Position numbers and translations under genes: made by a program. This document shows positions 1 to 5,277 of a stretch of DNA of 5,277 bases, in pieces. Each line of letters starts with the position of its first letter. Within the stretch, counting starts at the first letter, position 1. Source of the stretch: an uncultured Ruminococcus sp. (GTDB taxonomy: Bacteria > Bacillota > Clostridia > Oscillospirales > Ruminococcaceae); contig CAMWRL010000127.1 in the NCBI GenBank assembly GCA_947176685.1, positions 1 through 5,277 on the forward strand, written 5' to 3'. Below the pieces are notes generated by a model. The model was not told the DNA's origin. It saw nothing but the letters and a program-made list of their open reading frames with translations, and made no database searches.

Positions 1-21
1 ATATTCGTTTTTCATATCTTT

Positions 22-50
22 ATTATACCATATTTTTTCTATGAGAACAA
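22..50 (-). promoter_or_regulatory. Sigma-A type promoter pointing off the left edge
   Basis: Read on the minus strand, a -35 box TTGTTC (50-45) is separated by exactly 17 nt from a perfect -10 box TATAAT (27-22). A TGG directly precedes the -10, giving an extended -10 motif. Transcription would start near base 14-16, and it overlaps an ATG at 15-13 that opens the frame M-K-N-E-Y to the window edge. No Shine-Dalgarno sequence precedes that ATG, so either the transcript is leaderless or the true start codon lies outside the window. An 8-bp palindrome AAGTACTT (49-56) overlaps the -35 box. Confidence 0.65.
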
Positions 51-220
51 GTACTTATACAATTTCATTAAAGAAACTTCCATATGCAAAAACAAAAAAT
101 CCGATTGAGAAAGAACTGTATTGATTATTTCGGCAAAGAAAAATGTATTCTGTAAAATTTTGTACAGATTATTTTTCCGTACATTTTTTTAGAATGCTAA
201 TCTATAGTAATCGTTTTTGT
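51..220. other. AT-rich intergenic region, no gene supported
   Basis: This stretch lies between the stop codon of the 112-aa gene and the promoter at the left edge. It is strongly AT-rich. I see no ribosome binding site followed by a plausible frame, no RNA gene and no GC-rich hairpin. A weak 5-bp inverted repeat TGTAC/GTACA (161-165 with 179-183) is followed by a run of T on the plus strand, but it is too weak to call a terminator. How transcription of the 112-aa gene ends is therefore not visible. Confidence 0.6.
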
Positions 221-559
221 TTACAGACGGATTATTTCTATTGTTTTCCACAACTCACCGTAGTACGAAAACCGTCTTTGTTCAAGTTCTGTCTGAATCT
301 GTTCAAGTGCAATTTGCATAAGTTCCGCAAAGTCTTCAATAGTTTTGCAGACATATCTTGCAACAGGCGGACAATTATTGTCCCACGATATATAAATACC
401 AAAAGTTCCGTCATACAAATATCCTGCGTCAAGCGAAAGCCTGTCCGGATATGTGACAAACAATAAATCTTCTTCCGGACTTGTATACATAAAATGAATT
501 TCGCCATCAGAAAAATCAAACTGATTCCAGAAGTCATGCGGTAAAAATTCTTGTATCAT
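221..559 (-). CDS. Hypothetical small acidic protein, 112 aa
   Basis: I do not recognise this protein. It starts MIQEFLPHDF and ends IEIIRL, with no signal peptide, membrane segment or cysteine-pair metal motif, so it is probably cytosolic. The first ~70 residues look beta-rich, with alternating aromatics and acidic residues (FDFSDGEIHF, LLFVTYPD, GTFGIYISWDNN). Residues ~75-95 look like an amphipathic helix (IEDFAELMQIALEQIQTELEQ). This alpha/beta outline with many acidic residues would suit a small partner-binding protein such as an immunity protein, but no motif supports that. The ATG at 559 is chosen because a GAGGAG Shine-Dalgarno lies 9 nt upstream. Longer in-frame starts would overlap the ribosome site, the promoter or the terminator. 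It is monocistronic as far as visible and has its own promoter, so it is not part of the sigma operon. Confidence 0.8.
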   Translation of the reverse strand: MIQEFLPHDFWNQFDFSDGEIHFMYTSPEEDLLFVTYPDRLSLDAGYLYDGTFGIYISWDNNCPPVARYVCKTIEDFAELMQIALEQIQTELEQRRFSYYGELWKTIEIIRL

Positions 560-568
560 AAAAATCAT

Positions 569-574
569 CTCCTC
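569..574 (-). promoter_or_regulatory. Shine-Dalgarno site of the 112-aa gene
   Basis: The minus strand reads GAGGAG from 574 to 569, followed by a 9-nt spacer and the ATG at 559. This decides the start. The in-frame ATG at 568 directly abuts the site, and the ATG at 589 and the open frame up to 619 lie before or inside the predicted transcription start. Confidence 0.8.
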
Positions 575-587
575 AAGATATACAATC

Positions 588-616
588 ATTTTATCACAAT
601 ACCACAAAGAAGTCAA
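588..616 (-). promoter_or_regulatory. Extended -10 sigma-A promoter of the 112-aa gene
   Basis: On the minus strand, TTGACT (616-611) and TAAAAT (593-588) are separated by exactly 17 nt, and TGA precedes the -10 box, which gives a TGn extended -10. Each hexamer differs from the sigma-A consensus by a single base. The expected transcription start near 581 leaves a short leader of about 22 nt containing the Shine-Dalgarno site. No operator-like repeat overlaps it, so the gene may be expressed constitutively. Confidence 0.8.
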
Positions 617-617
617 C

Positions 618-647
618 AAAAAAAGACCGCCGAAACGGTCTTTTTTT
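618..647 (-). terminator. Rho-independent terminator of the sigma/propeller/lipoprotein operon
   Basis: GACCG (625-629) pairs with CGGTC (636-640) around a 6-nt loop, and the stem is flanked by seven A (618-624) and seven T (641-647) that extend the pairing. Because both arms carry A/T runs, the structure can terminate in either direction. It begins 8 nt after the lipoprotein stop codon, so its likely job is to end the minus-strand operon. The -35 box of the next promoter begins 1 nt beyond the T-run. Confidence 0.85.
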
Positions 648-655
648 ATATAAAT

Positions 656-2137
656 TCAATCGTCTACAGGTACATAGTTGCCGTCATACCATTTATATAT
701 CTCGTTTATGGCATCGCAGTCTGAATCAAGTCCGGTACTACATTCATTCTGGTGTATAACCTGTGCTTTAAATTCTCCGTTTTTGTCATAATACAGACCA
801 TACCAGCTGTAAGAATCCGCTTCAACGTCAGGCAGTTCCTGCGGATATACTATATTACATTCATTCTGACTTACAGCTTCGCATAACTTTTTATAGTTGC
901 TCCAGATTTCTTCCTGTTGGAAAAAAACATTGCATGAGGCAAACTTTTTAATTCTGCCGTCCAGACTGCCGTACTTATAGTCATAAATAAGTTGTTCAAA
1001 ACTTAAACTGCATACTTCCTTGTCATCAGACGTATAAAAATCGCCGGAGCTGGCAGTAAACCAGATTTTTATAAAGCCGTCATTATCATTGTATACACGC
1101 TCCAGAAAAACTATATCGGGCATTTCTACGGACACATCTGAATCAGCTGTATAACTGTTGTTATACCATTTATATATCTCGTTTATGGCGTCGCAGTCCG
1201 AATTAAAGGTCTCACATTCACTTTCGTGTATAACCTGTGTTTTAAATTCTCCGTTTTTGTTATAATACAGACCATACCAGCTGTAAGAATCCTCCACAAC
1301 ATCGGACAGAGAGTCCGGATATACTATATTACATTCATTCTGACTTACGGCTTCGCATAACTTTTTATAGTTGCTTTGAAGTTCTTCCGGATTGCGTGAA
1401 CCGCTTTTTATGATTCTGCCTTTCAGACCGCCGGACTTGTATTTATCAATAAGTTCTGCAAAACCCAAACCGCATACTTCCCTGTCAAAAGATGTATAAC
1501 AATCGCCGTTAATGTCAGTAAACCCGATTTTTATAAATCCGTCCGCATTCCTGTATACACGCTCCAGAAAAACTATATCGGGCATTTTTCCGGACATATC
1601 TGAATCGGCTGTATAACTGTCAGTATACCATTTATATATTTCATTTATAATATCGTTGTCCGAACGGAGCGAAGTCATACACTCGTTGGCGTGTATAATC
1701 TGCGATTTAAGGCTGTCGTTTTCGTCATAATACAGACCGTACCAACTATAAGACTCCGTTTCAACGTCGGGCAATTCCTGCGGATATACTATATTACATT
1801 CATTCTGACTTACAGTTTCGCATAACTTTTTATAGTTGCTTTGAAGTTCCTCCGGATTGCGTGAACCGCTTTTTATGATTTTGCCGTCCAGACTTCCGGA
1901 CTTGTATTTTTCAATAAGTTCCTCAAAACCTGAACCGCATACTTCCTTGTCAGAAGATGTATAACAATCGCCGTTGCTGTCAGTAAATGCAATCCTTATA
2001 AAACCGTCATTATAATTGTATACACTTTCCAGAAAAACTATATCAGGCATATTTACAGAATCATCTGACGTATTATCCAATTGTCCGCAGCCCGTAAGCA
2101 TAACCAGCGTCAAAAGGATTATTAAAATTTTTTTCAT
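656..2137 (-). CDS. Lipoprotein with three tandem ~155-residue repeats, 493 aa
   Basis: A secreted, lipid-anchored protein of a family I do not recognise. Residues 1-16 form a type II signal peptide (MKK, then ILIILLTLVML) ending in the lipobox L-T-G-C with Cys17 as the attachment site. After a short Asp/Ser linker the rest is three copies of one domain at residues 30-184, 185-338 and 339-493. Each copy starts MPDIVFLE, carries GFI(R/K)I, a GD(C/F)YTS turn, EVC, SNYKKLCE, SQNECNIVYP and SYSWYGLYY, and closes with INEIYKWY. Copies 1 and 2 match at 93 of their first 124 residues by hand count. The mature protein has 17 cysteines besides Cys17, many for an exported Firmicutes protein. The start at 2137 is preferred over an ATG at 2224 because the signal peptide begins exactly there. 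It lies 1 nt after the stop of the propeller gene, behind a weak site GGGTGG, so translation is probably coupled. Function unknown; surface sensing or ligand binding is only inferred from context. Confidence 0.85.
   Translation of the reverse strand: MKKILIILLTLVMLTGCGQLDNTSDDSVNMPDIVFLESVYNYNDGFIRIAFTDSNGDCYTSSDKEVCGSGFEELIEKYKSGSLDGKIIKSGSRNPEELQSNYKKLCETVSQNECNIVYPQELPDVETESYSWYGLYYDENDSLKSQIIHANECMTSLRSDNDIINEIYKWYTDSYTADSDMSGKMPDIVFLERVYRNADGFIKIGFTDINGDCYTSFDREVCGLGFAELIDKYKSGGLKGRIIKSGSRNPEELQSNYKKLCEAVSQNECNIVYPDSLSDVVEDSYSWYGLYYNKNGEFKTQVIHESECETFNSDCDAINEIYKWYNNSYTADSDVSVEMPDIVFLERVYNDNDGFIKIWFTASSGDFYTSDDKEVCSLSFEQLIYDYKYGSLDGRIKKFASCNVFFQQEEIWSNYKKLCEAVSQNECNIVYPQELPDVEADSYSWYGLYYDKNGEFKAQVIHQNECSTGLDSDCDAINEIYKWYDGNYVPVDD
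659..1123 (-). repeat. Tandem coding repeat, copy 3
   Basis: This encodes residues 339-493 of the lipoprotein and is the C-terminal and most divergent copy. It has GDF where the others have GDC. It also has a local replacement in which SRN-P-EELQ becomes SCN-VFFQQ-EEIW, a net gain of 4 residues. It matches copy 2 closely in its second half, including the SDCDAINEIYKW segment. Confidence 0.9.
1124..1585 (-). repeat. Tandem coding repeat, copy 2
   Basis: This encodes residues 185-338 of the lipoprotein (154 aa, one residue shorter than copy 1). It shares IIKSGSRNPEELQ with copy 1 and KNGEFK with copy 3. It alone carries YPDSLSDVV where the others have YPQELPDVE. Confidence 0.9.
1586..2050 (-). 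repeat. Tandem coding repeat, copy 1
   Basis: This encodes residues 30-184 of the lipoprotein (155 aa). A ~59-bp stretch beginning GGATAT on the plus strand at 1782 recurs nearly unchanged at 1317 and 843, with spacings of 465 and 474 bp. This shows the copies are related at DNA level and not just in protein. This copy lacks the cysteine of the terminal SDC motif (SDN instead). Confidence 0.9.
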
Positions 2138-2138
2138 T

Positions 2139-4601
2139 TTAAAAATCCACCCTGTCGCATTCGGTAATGGTTTCGATGTCGGCTGAAATAAACTTGTCTC
2201 CGGCAAGTGCATAAACATAGTCACCTATATATATGGCTCTGCTGAATCCGTCAATCCACGCATTGTTTTCTGTACTGCTGATTTCGCCCCTGAGAACAAA
2301 CTCGCCGTCCGTGTACTCAAAGAACATATATTTAGCAACATTATTAAATTCTGTTTCCTCGTCAATGTTATAATAGTGGTATTTTTCAATTGTTACCGGT
2401 ACGCCTATAAGATTCTTTTCCGGAGCAATCAACAATGCTTTTCTTTCCCATACGGCTTCGGAATATAACCATTCCTCGTCTGTCCTGTCAAGCGTATAGG
2501 TTGCGAGTGCGTCAAGGTTATAGGGGTCGGAGTTGTCAAACATTGTAAGCTTTATACCTGTTTCAATGCCGTTTTCGTCAGCGTTAACGCCAAAGCCCAA
2601 TAACATACCGTCGTCCCAGTCCTGCATATAGGTGCTGTAGCCCAGTATCTTAAATTCGTCAAGCATAACAGGATTAGTCGGGTCGCTCAGGTCAAACGCA
2701 AATAACGGGTCTGTCTGTTCGTAGGTTACTACATAAGCCGTGTTGCCGCTGAATTTTACGGATTTTATTTCCTCGTCAATGCCAAAGTCTCCGATACTGC
2801 CGACAACGTTCAAATCCATATCAAGAATATATAATCTGTTGTCACGCTTTATTCTTTCGTACGAATAATATCCGCTTTCTTCTCCGGTAAGCTTATCCTT
2901 TAATCTGTCCCAGGCTGTTTCGTCGTCATAGTAGCTGTGGTAAACTTCCTCGTACTCATCATAAGTTACTGCAATTCTGAAATATCCGCCGTACTCGCTC
3001 ATTGAAAACTGGTCTTTTACACGACCATCAACAGTGGCAGAAGCCTCCGGATTTATGATACCGGAATTTACTGATATACGTGTAATATCAGTGTTATCCC
3101 AGCCGTATGCGGTATAAAGGTTATTTCCGGAGCAGTAAATCTCCCCTGCATATCCTGCCAGAGCCTTTGTTTCAACGGGCGAGAACGTTCCGGACTGCGT
3201 AAGGTCGATACTTCCGATAACCGAATAGCTTAAACTGTACATATCTTCAAAAGCGTCATCTGGAAGTAATACATCTCCTGCCGGAATGCATTCAATATTT
3301 TCGGACAGTCCGCAGGACGGAATATATTTTTCAATCTGTTCGGGGTTGTCAATGAAAGAATAGTCATATGAATGATAGTTGGTGATAAGATACATATAGC
3401 CGTCCGGACTGATTCTAACGTCATTGTAGCCACCGTCCTGATAGTAGGTGTCAATAAGTTCCGGATTTTCGCCCGTTGTATAGAATGTCACAAAACAGTA
3501 GGATTTACTTGCATAATAATCGCTTGAAATATCATAACCGTTTACCGTACCTAATACTGCAATCATATCATTATACAGATACATATCTTCTATATATACA
3601 TCTGTTTCATAACTGTCATCGAAACAGTCTGATACATCATCACTGATATTTATGCTTCCGGAACTCGTGAACATTCCGTTGTCAACTGCCGCAAAATGCA
3701 GTTCGGACTTATTATCCTTGTAATAACTGTTATTTACATAGTAGATATTTTTTCCGTCAGTCTTTACAATGTCGGCTTCCAGAACGTTTTCCTCCTGATT
3801 GTACGTTTCGGAATGCTCCGGATTACTTTCTTCGGTTATTTCATCTGATTCCATATCGTCAGCTTGTGATGATTCCTCATCTGCCCCGTCCGGCACTGTA
3901 TCAGGTTCATATTCCAGATTGTCAATTTCTGAAGATTCCTCGTCTGTTCTGAAAAATTCTCCGGCTGGTACTGTTTCGGGTTCGTATTCCGGCACTTCAG
4001 CGATAGCCATTGACGATTCGTCTGCACCGTATTCAAACTGTTGCTCCGGAGCTACTGCCGGAGCTTCGTCATAAACTTCATCATTAGTTTCTTCAAAGCC
4101 GTTTATCATTGCGCCGTTGTCTGTATCAGCCATAGCTGTTTCCGCAGCAGCGGTCTTTACACCATTTGTAAAAAGTCCACGACCGCTCTGTGTCTTTGTG
4201 TTTTTGGAGGCTTCCTTTATCATTGTGTAAATCTGTTCATAGTCTTCTGCACCCGTCATATAACTGGTACTCTTTACTAACTGCTGTGTTTCGGATGTGC
4301 TTTCATCTGATGAACTTTCTTCGGGTGTACTGTCATCGCCCTGTACGGAATTTCTGCTTGTTTCAACCAATGTATCGCAGTTTGTAGTCTTAGGATTCAC
4401 GGACTTATATGCTGCTGTACTGCCTGCTATAACCGCACACGCCGCCGCAATTGCTGTGATTTTTCCTGCAATGCTTATATTCTTACGCTTTGCGGACGGT
4501 GCTTTTTCATCAAGCATTTTCTTTATGTTTTCGGGTTCAAGCTCTTTCGGAACTTCTTCATTTTCAAGAGCCTTTTTTATTTTTTCGTCATTGTTATTCA
4601 T
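2139..4601 (-). CDS. Membrane-anchored beta-propeller protein, putative anti-sigma factor, 820 aa
   Basis: The C-terminal part belongs to the secreted beta-propeller family distantly related to WD40 repeats. Hallmarks seen are EADIVKTDGKNIYY (residues 275-288), LYILDMDLNVVGSI (590-603), IKSVKFSGNTAYVVTYEQTD and DPLFAFDLSDPTNP (631-644). Residues 1-40 are charged and cytoplasmic, with EEVPKELEPENIKKML resembling the N-termini of clostridial membrane proteins encoded next to ECF sigma genes. KRK (38-40) precedes one membrane segment at about 44-64, which predicts N-in, C-out topology. Residues ~66-270 are a Ser/Glu/Asp-rich linker with an imperfect 25-residue repeat (EYEPETVP and EYEPDTVP) and a conserved-looking EDYEQIYTMIKEA segment. 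The ATG has an AAAGGAG site 8 nt upstream. It follows the sigma gene by 15 nt, so an anti-sigma or signal-receiving role is inferred from position and topology. No zinc-binding anti-sigma motif is present. The propeller assignment is firm; the anti-sigma role is not. Confidence 0.9.
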   Translation of the reverse strand: MNNNDEKIKKALENEEVPKELEPENIKKMLDEKAPSAKRKNISIAGKITAIAAACAVIAGSTAAYKSVNPKTTNCDTLVETSRNSVQGDDSTPEESSSDESTSETQQLVKSTSYMTGAEDYEQIYTMIKEASKNTKTQSGRGLFTNGVKTAAAETAMADTDNGAMINGFEETNDEVYDEAPAVAPEQQFEYGADESSMAIAEVPEYEPETVPAGEFFRTDEESSEIDNLEYEPDTVPDGADEESSQADDMESDEITEESNPEHSETYNQEENVLEADIVKTDGKNIYYVNNSYYKDNKSELHFAAVDNGMFTSSGSINISDDVSDCFDDSYETDVYIEDMYLYNDMIAVLGTVNGYDISSDYYASKSYCFVTFYTTGENPELIDTYYQDGGYNDVRISPDGYMYLITNYHSYDYSFIDNPEQIEKYIPSCGLSENIECIPAGDVLLPDDAFEDMYSLSYSVIGSIDLTQSGTFSPVETKALAGYAGEIYCSGNNLYTAYGWDNTDITRISVNSGIINPEASATVDGRVKDQFSMSEYGGYFRIAVTYDEYEEVYHSYYDDETAWDRLKDKLTGEESGYYSYERIKRDNRLYILDMDLNVVGSIGDFGIDEEIKSVKFSGNTAYVVTYEQTDPLFAFDLSDPTNPVMLDEFKILGYSTYMQDWDDGMLLGFGVNADENGIETGIKLTMFDNSDPYNLDALATYTLDRTDEEWLYSEAVWERKALLIAPEKNLIGVPVTIEKYHYYNIDEETEFNNVAKYMFFEYTDGEFVLRGEISSTENNAWIDGFSRAIYIGDYVYALAGDKFISADIETITECDRVDF
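3852..3989 (-). repeat. Imperfect 25-residue repeat in the acidic linker
   Basis: Two segments of the propeller protein's linker start 75 bp apart. The first has EYEPETVPAGE followed by DEESSEIDN, and the second has EYEPDTVPDGA followed by DEESSQADD. The second copy is shorter by a few residues between the two motifs. The composition is Glu/Asp/Ser/Pro, expected to be unstructured and extracellular, perhaps a stalk that spaces the propeller from the membrane. Confidence 0.65.
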
Positions 4602-4609
4602 AAAAAATT

Positions 4610-4616
4610 CTCCTTT
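4610..4616 (-). promoter_or_regulatory. Shine-Dalgarno site of the propeller gene
   Basis: The minus strand reads AAAGGAG from 4616 to 4610, 8 nt before the ATG at 4601. The site begins at the base directly after the sigma gene's TAG stop (4619-4617). Ribosomes finishing the sigma gene are therefore delivered onto it. Confidence 0.85.
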
Positions 4617-5126
4617 CTATATTTCGGGGGTAAGTTCAAGACGTAATTTTTCCTTGATTCTCGACAGCCTCGACCGTACTGTACCGGACTTAATTTCGCA
4701 GATTTCTGAAATCTCATCGCTTGTATATCCGCCCAGTACTGACATTGACAGCATAAGTCTTGACTGACTGTCCAGTCTGTTCAGTGCGTCCTTAAGTTCG
4801 ACTGAATCATAATCAAAGTTGTCAAGCTCCGGAAAATCTTCGTCAAGTTCCTCTGTTTTATTGAAATATTCTTTTTGTTTCTGCTTTATCTTTGCGGAAA
4901 GTATCCGCATTATCCAGCTTCTGAATTTTTCCGGTTCTCTGAGTTTATCTATAGAGCAGTAAGCATCAAGTACGGTATCGCTTACAACATCGCCTGCATC
5001 GTGCGGACTCCTTAAACTGTACAATGCTATATGATAAAGTTCTTTATATACTTCTGCATACAGTCTTGAAAAAGCCTCCGTACTGCCTTTTTTAGCAAGT
5101 TTAACGTCTGCGGAAAAATCTTTCAT
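4617..5126 (-). CDS. ECF-type RNA polymerase sigma factor, 169 aa
   Basis: A sigma-70 family protein of the extracytoplasmic function group, which directs RNA polymerase to a small stress regulon. Region 2 covers about residues 14-85. It includes the core-binding and -10 recognition helices, with AFSRLYAEVYKELYHIA, DAGDVVSDTVLDAY (43-56) and the typical KFRSWIMRI (67-75). An acidic linker (92-110) leads to region 4 (about 111-165) with the helix-turn-helix YTSDEISEICEIKSGTVRSR (134-153) and RIKEKLR, which contacts the -35 element. The length is normal for a two-domain ECF factor, with no C-terminal extension. The ATG at 5126 is chosen because AAGAGGTGAT lies just upstream, whereas the alternative GTG at 5135 lies inside that ribosome site. 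The gene is first in a three-gene operon with a membrane-anchored propeller protein, the usual arrangement of an ECF factor and its regulator. The subgroup cannot be assigned by eye. Confidence 0.92.
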   Translation of the reverse strand: MKDFSADVKLAKKGSTEAFSRLYAEVYKELYHIALYSLRSPHDAGDVVSDTVLDAYCSIDKLREPEKFRSWIMRILSAKIKQKQKEYFNKTEELDEDFPELDNFDYDSVELKDALNRLDSQSRLMLSMSVLGGYTSDEISEICEIKSGTVRSRLSRIKEKLRLELTPEI

Positions 5127-5130
5127 ATGT

Positions 5131-5140
5131 ATCACCTCTT
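5131..5140 (-). promoter_or_regulatory. Shine-Dalgarno site that fixes the sigma factor start
   Basis: The minus strand reads AAGAGGTGAT from 5140 to 5131, matching 9 of 10 positions of the ideal AGGAGGTGAT. Its core AGAGGTG ends 6 nt before the ATG at 5126. The in-frame GTG at 5135-5133 is part of the core, so it cannot be the start. Confidence 0.85.
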
Positions 5141-5277
5141 TTGAAACGTTTCATATACTATGTGTCAGAAAACGACTCGTTTGTTGCACAGAAATAAAAA
5201 AACCGTCTATATGCACAAATTTCCATAGTGAAAACTGTACATACAGGTCTCTTTTACCCATATGACGCTGCCGCCGA
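5141..5277 (-). promoter_or_regulatory. Operon leader with three short inverted repeats; no firm promoter
   Basis: The leader holds a perfect 12-bp palindrome TGAAACGTTTCA (5142-5153), a perfect 6+1+6 inverted repeat AAACGA-C-TCGTTT (5170-5182), and a 5-bp inverted repeat CTGTA-CA-TACAG (5235-5246). ECF operons are usually autoregulated from a promoter in this position. On the minus strand a TGCAAC (5188-5183) could be a -35 element, but no convincing -10 follows at 16-17 nt. No good sigma-A hexamer pair is visible either. The base next to the window edge (5254-5277) is open in one minus-strand frame and could be the tail of an upstream gene, which cannot be decided here. Confidence 0.35.

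Noticed and set aside
161..190. Inverted repeat TGTAC/GTACA followed by T on the plus strand as a terminator
   Set aside because: The stem is only 5 bp with a 13-nt AT-rich loop, and on the minus strand, where the gene lies, it is not followed by a proper T-run.
143..466. Plus-strand open frame of 107 codons
   Set aside because: It lies antisense to the well-supported 112-aa gene, lacks a ribosome site, and has a cysteine- and phenylalanine-rich composition typical of a shadow frame.
656..2050. CRISPR array or non-coding satellite
   Set aside because: The ~465-bp repeats are continuous in one reading frame, have no spacers, and encode a conserved protein domain.
2138..2224. Upstream extension of the lipoprotein by 29 residues
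   Set aside because: The added residues overlap the propeller coding sequence out of frame and would place a polar stretch before a complete signal peptide and lipobox.
3799..4767. Several plus-strand open frames opposite the propeller and sigma genes
   Set aside because: They are serine-rich or hydrophobic mirror images of the acidic linker and N-terminus on the other strand, with no ribosome sites and no recognisable domains.
5127..5135. GTG start for the sigma factor three codons upstream
   Set aside because: The GTG is inside the Shine-Dalgarno sequence that serves the ATG at 5126.
5148..5153. Minus-strand TGAAAC as the -35 box of the sigma operon
   Set aside because: A -10 box 16-17 nt downstream would fall on the ribosome site and start codon, leaving no room for a leader.
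5151..5261. Minus-strand 36-codon open frame starting at an ATG at 5261
   Set aside because: It has no Shine-Dalgarno site, no recognisable sequence, and runs through the leader palindromes; it is probably chance.

Overview
The window looks like a low-GC Firmicutes chromosome, most likely a Ruminococcus-type clostridium. The reasons are its AT-rich intergenic DNA, its strong AGGAGG-type ribosome binding sites and Firmicutes-type sigma-A promoters, and a small ECF sigma gene followed by a long membrane-anchored beta-propeller protein, an arrangement I associate with Ruminococcaceae. The genus is an inference. Every gene I can support lies on the minus strand, so transcription runs from right to left.

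Layout in transcription order. Bases 5127-5277 are a leader with three short inverted repeats and no promoter I can assign firmly. An ECF sigma factor follows (5126-4617, 169 aa, ATG start chosen over an in-frame GTG). Next is an 820-aa protein (4601-2139) with an anti-sigma-like cytoplasmic N-terminus, one membrane segment, an acidic linker and an extracellular secreted-type beta-propeller. Third is a 493-aa lipoprotein (2137-656) built of three tandem copies of a ~155-residue domain I do not recognise. The three genes are spaced by 15 nt and 1 nt and end at a hairpin terminator at 618-647, so they form one operon.

Immediately beyond the terminator an extended -10 sigma-A promoter (588-616) drives an unrelated 112-aa acidic soluble protein of unknown function (559-221). 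Bases 1-220 are AT-rich with no supported gene. At the far left (22-50) a second near-consensus minus-strand promoter points out of the window.

How the genes may work together (inference): the sigma factor would be held at the membrane by the N-terminal segment of the propeller protein, whose extracellular propeller senses an envelope condition. The surface lipoprotein would be an accessory sensor or an output of the same pathway. The most unusual item is this triplicated, cysteine-rich lipoprotein, whose copies look recently duplicated and mosaic.
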